DNA of 25,182 nt from Selenomonas sp. GTDB lineage: Bacteria > Bacillota_C > Negativicutes > Selenomonadales > Selenomonadaceae. The stretch lies in assembly GCF_024699275.1 (NCBI RefSeq), contig NZ_JAILPX010000055.1:1-25182 (forward strand), in the 5' to 3' direction. Made by a program: the position numbers and the translations under genes. The notes under the pieces were generated by a model, which worked only from the letters and a program-made list of their open reading frames with translations, was not told the DNA's origin and made no database searches. Below are positions 16,873 to 23,726 of the stretch, one piece after another (within the stretch, counting starts at the first letter, position 1; every line of letters starts with the position of its first letter).

Positions 16873-17826
16873 TTAGTGGAGATAGAAGAATAACAACGGG
16901 AAAATTAAGAGCAGGAATGCAGCAGTGGTAATGACAAAGGAGGAAACAGCTAAATCCACATTGAGCTTATAGATTTTGCAGGCCAGTACTGCATTGATGG
17001 CTGTGGGGCAAAAGGTTAAGATAAGCAGGGTACCCCAGAGAATTTCATCCTTAACGGTAAAATAGGTGATGATATTAAAGATAAGCGGGGTAACTACGAA
17101 CCGCAACAGGGTCAGGGTTTGGATGTCTTTGGCATAACGGCGCACCTGACGGAAGTCGATGAGAAAACCCACCGGCAGCATGGCAATCCAGGCACCGATA
17201 TGTACAAGGCTTTGGAAAATCTCTCCCAGGACAGCAGGCCGTTCCATACCCTGCGCATTCAGGATCAGGCCGACAGCCATGCCTAAAAGGCTCAGCTGGT
17301 TGATGGAGAAGAACATCTCGCGAAAGTTATGGCCAGGGCTGGATTTGCGGATGGAGTCGGTATGTTTCAGATAATAGTATTGTGCCATGGGGAACACGGC
17401 AATACAGAGAAGAAAATTTTGGGTGGTGCCGATGAGCTGGGCATAGGCAAATCCCGGTTCATTATAGAGGATAAAGGCACAGACACCACCTAGTGTGCCG
17501 AGATTTGCCAACATGGCGCTGGCGATGAAAGAACCTCTATCCAACAGGTTGTCGATGCGCCGGGCGAAGAGCCCGTAACCGATGGCTCCCGGCAGCAGCA
17601 CCAAAAGTGCACCGAACAAGGGAACCAGCAGCAGGTTCCAGGAGAGGGGCAATACCCAGAAACTCAATAGGGAGAGGGTGGTATAAACACAGATTACATT
17701 AAAGCGAATCACTTTATTGATGGTATTATCCGATACCAGTTGGCGGCGATGGAGAAAATAGCCTGCCATCAAGGGAAGAATCAGGTCTGTGAAAACATAG
17801 AGAATACGCAGGGATGCACCGTCCAA
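16873..17826 (-). CDS. AEC (auxin efflux carrier) family transporter
   Basis: 317 residues with about ten hydrophobic segments in two halves, as in the AEC/BART superfamily. Bacterial members carry malate, malonate or similar organic acids (for example MdcF, MleP). The start is TTG at 17826: AAAGGAG on the minus strand precedes it by about 8 bases, giving MDGASLRILYVFTDLILPLM. The frame extends to 17904, but this earlier part contains the ribosome binding site. The second half has NAQGMERPAVLGEIFQSLVH and TLLRFVVTPLIF, then FCPTAINAVLACKIYKLN, typical of the family. It is the first gene of a two-gene operon with the DUF4127 protein. The substrate is unknown. Confidence 0.85.
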   Translation of the reverse strand: MDGASLRILYVFTDLILPLMAGYFLHRRQLVSDNTINKVIRFNVICVYTTLSLLSFWVLPLSWNLLLVPLFGALLVLLPGAIGYGLFARRIDNLLDRGSFIASAMLANLGTLGGVCAFILYNEPGFAYAQLIGTTQNFLLCIAVFPMAQYYYLKHTDSIRKSSPGHNFREMFFSINQLSLLGMAVGLILNAQGMERPAVLGEIFQSLVHIGAWIAMLPVGFLIDFRQVRRYAKDIQTLTLLRFVVTPLIFNIITYFTVKDEILWGTLLILTFCPTAINAVLACKIYKLNVDLAVSSFVITTAAFLLLIFPLLFFYLH

Positions 17827-17899
17827 AAATGTCACTCCTTTAGAAATGCAGAAATAATATACATATCCTATCATCTTTCCTGTAAGGTGTAAATAACAG

Positions 17900-17928
17900 T
17901 TCACTATTTACGAGAAATATGCTAAAAT
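17900..17928 (+). promoter_or_regulatory. Promoter of the rsmD-coaD operon
   Basis: TTCACT (17900-17905), 17 bases, TAAAAT (17923-17928), with a TGC extended -10 just before it. Transcription would begin near 17935. The AEC operon starts divergently about 75 bases away, and I saw no clear promoter for it. Confidence 0.6.
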
Positions 17929-17960
17929 AATAGTGTTTTCTGTATTAAGGAGTGAAATGG

Positions 17961-18548
17961 ATGCGTGTAATTACCGGTTCGGCCCGGGGCTGCCGCTTGA
18001 AAACGCCCAAAGGGGCAGATGTGACAAGGCCTACGGCGGACAGGGTAAAGGAATCGTTGTTCAATATTCTGGGCTCCATGGTCATGCAGCGGAAGGTTTT
18101 GGACATTTTTGCCGGGACCGGTAACTTAGGGATTGAGGCCCTTTCACGAGGAGCAGAGTCTGCGGTCTTTGTGGATAAAGCCACGGCTAAGCTGATTGAA
18201 GAGAATTTGCAGCTCACGCGGTTAGCGGAGAAGGCGATTGTGCGCAATGGCGATGTCTTTAGCGAACTCATTCGTCAAGGCGCTGGCAAGGCTGAATTTT
18301 CTTTGATTTTCTGTGATCCTCCTTATCATAAAGGCCTTTGGCAGGAGGCGCTGCGCTGTATTGACCGGTCAAGGGACTTGATGGCAGAAAATGGTATTTT
18401 GGTGGTGGAGCACGGTGCAGATGAGAATGATGTGCCAGAGCTGGCCAGGCTGGTGCTGGTACATAATCGCCGCTATGGACATACCACGCAGATTAGCTTT
18501 TTTCAATGGCGTTCTTATGTGGGAACAGAAACGGAGGAAGAGGCATGA
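17961..18548 (+). CDS. rsmD: 16S rRNA (guanine(966)-N(2))-methyltransferase
   Basis: 195 residues, the usual size. It methylates G966 of 16S rRNA with S-adenosylmethionine during 30S assembly. It starts MRVITGSARGCRLKTPKGAD, and TRPTADRVKESLFNIL is typical. The SAM-binding motif is LDIFAGTGNLGIEAL (47-61) and the catalytic motif is DPPY (119-122). AAGGAG at 17947-17952 sets the ATG at 17961 rather than the in-frame GTG at 17952. Its stop overlaps the coaD start (ATGA). The rsmD-coaD pair is very common in bacteria. Confidence 0.96.
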   Translation: MRVITGSARGCRLKTPKGADVTRPTADRVKESLFNILGSMVMQRKVLDIFAGTGNLGIEALSRGAESAVFVDKATAKLIEENLQLTRLAEKAIVRNGDVFSELIRQGAGKAEFSLIFCDPPYHKGLWQEALRCIDRSRDLMAENGILVVEHGADENDVPELARLVLVHNRRYGHTTQISFFQWRSYVGTETEEEA

Positions 18549-19042
18549 AGCGGGCGGTATGTTCGGGGAGTTTTGATCCGGTGACCTTAGGTCATGTGGA
18601 TGTTTTCGAGCGGGCAAGCAGGATGTTTGACGAGCTTGTTATCTGTGTATTTCGTAATATCGAAAAAAAGGGATTCTTTTCGGTGGAGGAGCGGGTGCAG
18701 CTGATTGAAGAAGCCACTGCGCACCTTAAGAATGTCAGAGTGATGTCCTTTTCCAGCTTGATAACGGATTTTATGGCCCAGCAGGAGGCCAATATCATTG
18801 TACGGGGCGTGCGTTCGGTCAAGGATTTGGAATACGAAGAAAACGAAGCCTATATGATTAAGCATTTGAATCCGGATATTGACACGGTGTTCCTGCTGAC
18901 CCGTCCTGACCTGTCTTATGTGAGTTCGTCAGGAGTTCGGGAGGTATTCCGCTTTGGCGGCAGTGTAGAAGGGTTAGTTCCGGCTTGTGTGGAACAGGCT
19001 ATGAGATACAAAAAGAGACATGAGTATGGGGAAAGGAAGTAG
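18545..19042 (+). CDS. coaD: Phosphopantetheine adenylyltransferase
   Basis: 165 residues; it transfers AMP to 4'-phosphopantetheine, the penultimate step of coenzyme A synthesis. The nucleotidyltransferase motif GSFDPVTLGH is at residues 8-17. VRGVRSVKDLEYE binds substrate and SYVSSSGVREV matches the ISSSxVR motif. The ATG at 18545 overlaps the rsmD stop. The open frame extends back to 18506, but the conserved N-terminus fixes the start. It ends 5 bases before the coiled-coil gene. Confidence 0.97.
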   Translation: MKRAVCSGSFDPVTLGHVDVFERASRMFDELVICVFRNIEKKGFFSVEERVQLIEEATAHLKNVRVMSFSSLITDFMAQQEANIIVRGVRSVKDLEYEENEAYMIKHLNPDIDTVFLLTRPDLSYVSSSGVREVFRFGGSVEGLVPACVEQAMRYKKRHEYGERK

Positions 19043-19047
19043 CAGCT

Positions 19048-19611
19048 ATGTCAGTACGCGAGACCTTGGATAAGATTGAAAATATGGTGGTGGGCGCATC
19101 ACGCCTGCCCTTTACGGAGAAGACCCTTATCAACGATAATGAACTGGTACATTATGTGGAAGAATTGCGCAACGATTTACCGAAGGAATTGAATCGGGCC
19201 GATGAAATCATGCGGAATCATGACCAGATCATTAAAGCGGCTGAGGAAGAGGCTGAGGAAATCAAGCGGAAGGCTCGGGAGTATGCGGAGAGCATCACAG
19301 AGGAAAGTGAGATTGTCAAGCAGTCCCGGGAAAAGGCCAGAGCCATTGTGCAGCAGGCCCAGGACCAGGAAAAGGAAATCATGGAGCGCACGCAAGCCAA
19401 TGCGACACAGCTGCAGAGCAATGCAGATGCTTATGCCAATCAGGTTTTTGATCAGCTGATTGGTCATGTCAATGGTACGTTTCAAGGTGTCCGGCAGGCC
19501 GAAGCGGGTTTGCAGCAGGCACTTAACGTATTGCAACAGGCTAAGTCCCAGATGAATCAGCAGTCTGCTCGTCAGCAGAATCAGCAGATTCTTCCAGCTC
19601 AGGGTGAATGA
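19048..19611 (+). CDS. Coiled-coil protein, V-type ATPase subunit H / DivIVA-like
   Basis: 187 residues, almost all predicted helix. A short N-terminal segment has a basic/acidic mix (MSVRETLDKIENMVVGASRL), then a long coiled coil rich in Glu, Lys, Arg, Ala and Gln runs from about residue 50 to 125. The C-terminal tail is rich in Gln (QQAKSQMNQQSARQQNQQIL). Such genes next to coaD are often labelled ATPase or ATP synthase subunit, but there is no nucleotide-binding motif and no membrane segment. A scaffold or division-related role is a guess. AAAGGAAG is upstream of the ATG. It is the last gene before the terminator at 19633. Confidence 0.8.
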   Translation: MSVRETLDKIENMVVGASRLPFTEKTLINDNELVHYVEELRNDLPKELNRADEIMRNHDQIIKAAEEEAEEIKRKAREYAESITEESEIVKQSREKARAIVQQAQDQEKEIMERTQANATQLQSNADAYANQVFDQLIGHVNGTFQGVRQAEAGLQQALNVLQQAKSQMNQQSARQQNQQILPAQGE

Positions 19612-19632
19612 TCAACAAGTGAATAGATGATT

Positions 19633-19671
19633 AAGCTGCTGCAGCCGATGTTTCGGTTGCAGCAGCTTTTT
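19633..19671 (+). terminator. Terminator of the rsmD-coaD operon
   Basis: AAGCTGCTGCAGCCGA (19633-19648) pairs with TCGGTTGCAGCAGCTT (19653-19668) with one G-U pair and a 4-base loop, ending in a T-run (19667-19671). Confidence 0.92.
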
Positions 19672-19762
19672 GTTTGATGGAGCAGGAATAATAGGGGAGA
19701 AGGCGAATAGTTTTTTTAGAACTGTTTTTATATGAAGTGTATTGTGCAAAGGAGGTTTTATC

Positions 19763-21310
19763 GTGGACACGAGTCGATCAGAAGCTGAGGCGGTGAAAGC
19801 GGCAGAGGAAGCCTTTGACCGCAGACGACGTACTGTTGGCCTTTTTGGGGCGCCCATCCTGGCTTTGCTTGTGTTTTTGACCCCGATTGCAGGGGTGTCA
19901 GTAGAAGCGCATAAACTATTGGCCATCATGGTATTGGTAGCTCTTTGGTGGATCACGGAGCCAGTACCGATTCCGGTCACATCGCTTATTGGACCAACCT
20001 TGGCAGTTATCACCGGTGTGGTGCCTGTGGGGACGGCTTTTGCTGCCTTTGCAAATTCTATGATTTTCCTGTTTATGGGTGGATTTATCCTGGCTAAGGC
20101 CATGATGACCCATGGATTGGACAAGCGATTTGCCTATTGGCTCCTATCCCGGGAATGGGTGGGTTCGAATCCGAAACGCATTTTTCTTGCAGTGGGATTG
20201 GCGGCAGCGTTATGTTCTGGCTGGGTCAGCAATACGGCTACTGCTGCCATGATGTTTCCCATTTGTCTGGGGCTTTTGACTTCCATCAAGGAAATGTTTG
20301 CGGCTAACGGGCGGGAAATCCATCTTCATGAGTATAAATATGCTACGGGACTTATGCTGATGACCGCTTATTCCTGTTCCATCGGCGGTGTGTTGACACC
20401 CATTGGTACTCCGCCTAACCTCATCATGCTGGGGTTCTTGGATACCATGTGTGACATTCATGTCTCCTTTTTCCAATGGATGACCTGGGGCTTTATTGCG
20501 ATGGTGGTTTATTTTGTCATCGCCTATTTGGTGTTGTCCCATATGTTTCCTGCAGATGTAGATCGTATTGAGGGTGCGGATGTTTTCATCAAGACCAAAA
20601 GATCCGAGTTGGGCAACTGGACGCGTGCCCAGAAAAATACCTTGCTGGCCTTCATCGTGGCTGTTACCTTGTGGATACTGCCAGGATTCATGTCCATTGC
20701 TTTTGGCAGTACGGATCCCATGCTCAAGATGTACAATAAGTTATTTCCAGAGGCCATTGCGGCGATGTCAGGTGCTTTGCTGCTGTTCTTATTGCCAGTG
20801 AATTTTAAGGAGCGTCAATTCACCTTGAAATGGTCAGATGCAATCCAGGGCATTGAATGGGGGACACTGATTCTCTTTGGTGGCGGTCTGGCCATGGGGG
20901 GCATGATGTATAAGACGGGACTTTCCCAGTGGATTGGGGATCTGATTGTCGGCTCTATGGGGGGCGCTCCCTCGGAAGTGGTCATGGTGGCCATTTTCTC
21001 GGTGATGGCGCTGCTCCTTTCCGAACTTACCAGTCACACGGCTGCAACCAATATGATTGGCCCCTTGGCCATTACGGTGGCGGTATCTGCTGGAATCAGC
21101 CCCGTGCCTGTTTCCGTGGGGATTGCCTTGTCGGCATCTTTAGGCTTCATGCTTCCGGTATCTACGCCACCGAATGCCATTGTTTATGCATCCGGTTATA
21201 TTCCCATCACGAAGATGATCAAGACTGGTGTATATATTGATTTTATTGGTATTGCCTGCGTAACCATTCCCTTGGCTATCTACTTTGTTAACTGGATTAC
21301 GGGAATGTGA
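19763..21310 (+). CDS. DASS (SLC13) family anion:sodium symporter
   Basis: 515 residues with a hydrophilic N-terminus (about 23 residues) and roughly 11-12 membrane segments. The two family hairpin motifs are present: SNTATAAMM at 156-164 and the SNT-like SHTAATNM at 424-431. The substrate loops PIGTPPNLIML and STPPNAIVYASGY are also visible. Members carry succinate, malate, tartrate, citrate or sulfate with Na+. The start is GTG at 19763 after AAAGGAGG; the frame extends to a TTG at 19742, which lies before the ribosome binding site. An SHMT-like gene begins 14 bases after the stop with an AGGAGGAGG site, so the two are co-transcribed. The substrate is not predictable beyond an organic or inorganic dianion. 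Confidence 0.93.
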   Translation: MDTSRSEAEAVKAAEEAFDRRRRTVGLFGAPILALLVFLTPIAGVSVEAHKLLAIMVLVALWWITEPVPIPVTSLIGPTLAVITGVVPVGTAFAAFANSMIFLFMGGFILAKAMMTHGLDKRFAYWLLSREWVGSNPKRIFLAVGLAAALCSGWVSNTATAAMMFPICLGLLTSIKEMFAANGREIHLHEYKYATGLMLMTAYSCSIGGVLTPIGTPPNLIMLGFLDTMCDIHVSFFQWMTWGFIAMVVYFVIAYLVLSHMFPADVDRIEGADVFIKTKRSELGNWTRAQKNTLLAFIVAVTLWILPGFMSIAFGSTDPMLKMYNKLFPEAIAAMSGALLLFLLPVNFKERQFTLKWSDAIQGIEWGTLILFGGGLAMGGMMYKTGLSQWIGDLIVGSMGGAPSEVVMVAIFSVMALLLSELTSHTAATNMIGPLAITVAVSAGISPVPVSVGIALSASLGFMLPVSTPPNAIVYASGYIPITKMIKTGVYIDFIGIACVTIPLAIYFVNWITGM

Positions 21311-21324
21311 GGAGGAGGATAACT

Positions 21325-22662
21325 ATGCAATATCAAAACTTGACGGATAGTTTAGCAGCTTTTGACCCGGAAATCTATGGGCTTTTACAGGATGAGGTGC
21401 AAAAACAGCGGTTTTCCTTGTCTTTGCTGCCGACTTCCAATGCGGTTTCTCCCTTTAGTGCCTATCTGAAAGGCAGCATCTTTGGCAACGGTCATTTGGA
21501 TCATCATGCGGTGCAAAGCCATATGAAGTTGGAGAAAATTGCCGAACAGCGGGCGGCGAAACTTTTTGGGGCAGATCACGCCATTGTGCGCATCTCCGAT
21601 ATTGCAGCTGCATCCCGGGTGGTATTTCAGGCGTTGGCAACCACAGGCGATACAATTCTTTCCTTTAATCGGCGCAAACAGGAACACTGCATTGGTGAGC
21701 ATCTGCAGTATGATTTTGTTTCGTTCAGCATTGAGCCGGAAAACGAGCGGATTGATCTGAAACGGGTGGAGCAGCTGGCTAAGGCCCGTAAACCCCGGAT
21801 TATTGTCTATTCGCCAGTAAATTATCCCCTTCATCTGGACTATAAGAAACTCAAGGAGATTGCCCAGGAGGCAGGGGCCTACCTTTGGGTGGACATTGGG
21901 CAGAATGCCGGAGCTGTGGCTGCCGGTTGTGCACCATCGCCTGTTCCTTATGCAGATGTGGTGACCTTTCCCACCGGGGATTCTCTACATGGGCCGCAAA
22001 GTGCCGTTATCCTTACCCATAAGGATTTAGCCGCGAATATGGATAAGGCTGTACTGGATACAGGACACTCCATGGTCAAGAAAAATGTCCTGGCAGCGCT
22101 GGCGACTACTTTTTTGGAAGCAGGCAGCAGAGCGTTTCGTTCTTATTGTGAACAGGTGCTTAAAAATGCGCAGGCGCTGGAAAAAGGGCTGCATGATGCA
22201 GGAATCAAGACACTTTGTGGGGGGACAGAAAATCATTTGGTCTTGGCTCTGCTGCCAACTGGGACAGTGCTGGAGAATATCGTGGCTGAATTTCGTGAAG
22301 CAGGTTTCCTGGTCAAGGGGGATACAATGCTGACTTCTGATGAAAGCCTGACCTTCCCCGTCTTGCGCCTGTCGGCTCTTGACCCCACAACGCGGGCGCT
22401 GAAGGAAAATGCAATGCAGGCTGTAGGACGAGTGTTGGGGGAATTCATTCAATCTGGTGGTGATGAGTCCGCGCAACAGAAAGCCCAAGTGCAGCTGCGG
22501 GCAATCCTCTTGGATAAGCCTTTATTTTCCGATGAGTGGCTGTCGCAGAATATCAATCTCACACCTGGCTATGGGAAAAATGATTTGAATATCGCCCAGG
22601 AGGTAGAGGCGGAAAAAAGAGAAGCGCAGACCGAACGCATGTGGAGTTTTTGGGATAATTAA
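21325..22662 (+). CDS. Serine hydroxymethyltransferase homologue lacking the PLP lysine
   Basis: 445 residues with clear resemblance to GlyA across most of its length: IAEQRAAKLFGADHAIVRI, PRIIVYSPVNYPLHLDYKKL, YLWVDIGQNAGAVAAG, PSPVPYADVV, GGTENHLVLALL. Key positions differ. The Schiff-base Lys of the GlyA motif TTTHKTLxGPR is Asp219 here (TFPTGDSLHGPQ). The His of VDMAHxAG is Gln193, while its Asp (D190) is kept. The KYAEGYPG/YYGG loop that supplies the general base and tyrosines is replaced by an unrelated His-rich stretch (GNGHLDHHAV). The substrate-carboxylate Arg near the C-terminus seems kept (VLRLSALD). A C-terminal extension of about 50 residues follows. It therefore cannot form the usual internal aldimine. 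The start is fixed by AGGAGG at 21313-21318. It is co-transcribed with the DASS transporter. The function is unknown. Confidence 0.85.
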   Translation: MQYQNLTDSLAAFDPEIYGLLQDEVQKQRFSLSLLPTSNAVSPFSAYLKGSIFGNGHLDHHAVQSHMKLEKIAEQRAAKLFGADHAIVRISDIAAASRVVFQALATTGDTILSFNRRKQEHCIGEHLQYDFVSFSIEPENERIDLKRVEQLAKARKPRIIVYSPVNYPLHLDYKKLKEIAQEAGAYLWVDIGQNAGAVAAGCAPSPVPYADVVTFPTGDSLHGPQSAVILTHKDLAANMDKAVLDTGHSMVKKNVLAALATTFLEAGSRAFRSYCEQVLKNAQALEKGLHDAGIKTLCGGTENHLVLALLPTGTVLENIVAEFREAGFLVKGDTMLTSDESLTFPVLRLSALDPTTRALKENAMQAVGRVLGEFIQSGGDESAQQKAQVQLRAILLDKPLFSDEWLSQNINLTPGYGKNDLNIAQEVEAEKREAQTERMWSFWDN

Positions 22663-22670
22663 TTAATGCC

Positions 22671-22871
22671 TTAGCACGAAGGGCATTTGGCTGCCTGCGT
22701 CTTACGCAGCAGCTGGTACCATTCCCCGCTGTTAAAGGCCGTATGAATGGATAATGTCAAAGTACCGTGCGTATGTATGCGGGCAGGCAGATTGGTGATC
22801 AGAATATCATGGCGCTGGTAGGCCGTGACAAATTGAAGAGGGGGTTGTTGCTTAAGTGATTTCTCACTCAT
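22671..22871 (-). CDS. Doubtful small protein, 66 residues
   Basis: Minus-strand frame beginning MSEKSLKQQPPLQFVTAYQR and ending KTQAAKCPSC. I know no family. Third-position base choice resembles that of the neighbouring genes. An AAGGGG-like site lies about 7 bases before the ATG. Against it, the start lies in the loop of the plus-strand terminator hairpin, no promoter is evident on the minus strand, and the frame fully overlaps what would be the 3' untranslated region of the SHMT-like gene. It may be a real antisense-oriented small gene or chance. Confidence 0.35.
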   Translation of the reverse strand: MSEKSLKQQPPLQFVTAYQRHDILITNLPARIHTHGTLTLSIHTAFNSGEWYQLLRKTQAAKCPSC

Positions 22872-22886
22872 GCAACAACCCCTTTT
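22840..22886 (+). terminator. Terminator of the DASS/SHMT-like operon
   Basis: GGGGTTGTTGC (22841-22851) pairs with GCAACAACCCC (22872-22882), followed by TTTT. The 20-base loop contains a second 5-bp hairpin, AGTGA/TCACT. Confidence 0.85.
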
Positions 22887-22909
22887 GCTTTCAATGCCGA
22901 AAAACACTA

Positions 22910-22940
22910 TTGACTTAGAGGATACTTTACCACATATAAT
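22910..22940 (+). promoter_or_regulatory. Promoter of larBC
   Basis: TTGACT (22910-22915) and TATAAT (22935-22940) are near-consensus boxes but 19 bases apart, longer than the ideal 17. This spacing may mean low basal activity or a need for an activator. Confidence 0.55.
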
Positions 22941-22963
22941 AGATAGAGGAATGAGGTGACGGC

Positions 22964-23722
22964 ATGAAAAAAACAGATATTGCTAAAATTTTGCAGGCAT
23001 ATAAGACAGGCACTTTGTCGGAAGAAGATACGGTAGCAAAAATTGCAGAAACGCCCTTTGAAGAAATGAAATTTGCAGCGATTGACCATCATCGTGAAAT
23101 ACGGCAGGGAATGCCGGAGGTTATTTACGCTGCCGGCAAGACACCGGAACAGGTCCGGGATATTTTTTATTCGTTGTACATTCACAGCAAGGGCAATCTT
23201 TTGGCTACCAGGGCACGGCGGGAGCATTATGAAAAGGTGCTGGAAAAGGTGCCGGCGGCTGAATATGATGAATTGGCACGGGCGGTTTATCTTGATCGGG
23301 ACAAGTCCATGGTACGGGATGAGCAGCATCAGATACTCATTCTGACGGCGGGCACGAGCGATATACCCGTGGCTGAGGAAGCACGGCTTACAGCCCATCT
23401 TTTTGGTAACAGCGTCAAGACTTATTATGATTGTGGTGTAGCGGGGATTCATCGTCTCTTTGCGCATTTATCGGATATAGAAAAAGCCAATGTCATCATT
23501 GTCATTGCCGGCATGGAAGGTGCTTTGGCGAGTGTCGTCGGAGGTCTTACCGATAAACCGGTGATTGCTGTGCCGACCAGTGTGGGCTATGGTGCATCCT
23601 TTAAGGGGGTAGCGGCACTTCTTTCCATGCTGAACAGCTGTGCTACGGGTGTTTCCGTGGTAAATATTGACAATGGTTTTGGAGCTGGTGCTTTGGCCAG
23701 CAAGATTAATAAATTGAGGTGA
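22964..23722 (+). CDS. larB: Nickel-pincer cofactor biosynthesis protein LarB
   Basis: 252 residues. LarB carboxylates and hydrolyses nicotinic acid adenine dinucleotide to give pyridinium-3,5-biscarboxylic acid mononucleotide, the first step of the nickel-pincer nucleotide cofactor. The C-terminal half is PurE-like: LTAGTSDIPVAEEARLTAHL, GMEGALASVVGGLTDKPVIA, VPTSVGYGASFKGVAALLSM, NIDNGFGAGALAS. The N-terminal part (about 1-110) is helical. GAGGTGA is upstream of the ATG. larC follows after 4 bases. LarA-type racemases use this cofactor; neither larA nor larE is in the window. Confidence 0.95.
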   Translation: MKKTDIAKILQAYKTGTLSEEDTVAKIAETPFEEMKFAAIDHHREIRQGMPEVIYAAGKTPEQVRDIFYSLYIHSKGNLLATRARREHYEKVLEKVPAAEYDELARAVYLDRDKSMVRDEQHQILILTAGTSDIPVAEEARLTAHLFGNSVKTYYDCGVAGIHRLFAHLSDIEKANVIIVIAGMEGALASVVGGLTDKPVIAVPTSVGYGASFKGVAALLSMLNSCATGVSVVNIDNGFGAGALASKINKLR

Positions 23723-23726
23723 TAGG

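Noticed and set aside
22672..22720. Hairpin CTGCGT/ACGCAG near 22698 as terminator of the SHMT-like gene
   Set aside because: The stem is short and no T-run follows; the hairpin at 22840-22886 is a far better terminator.
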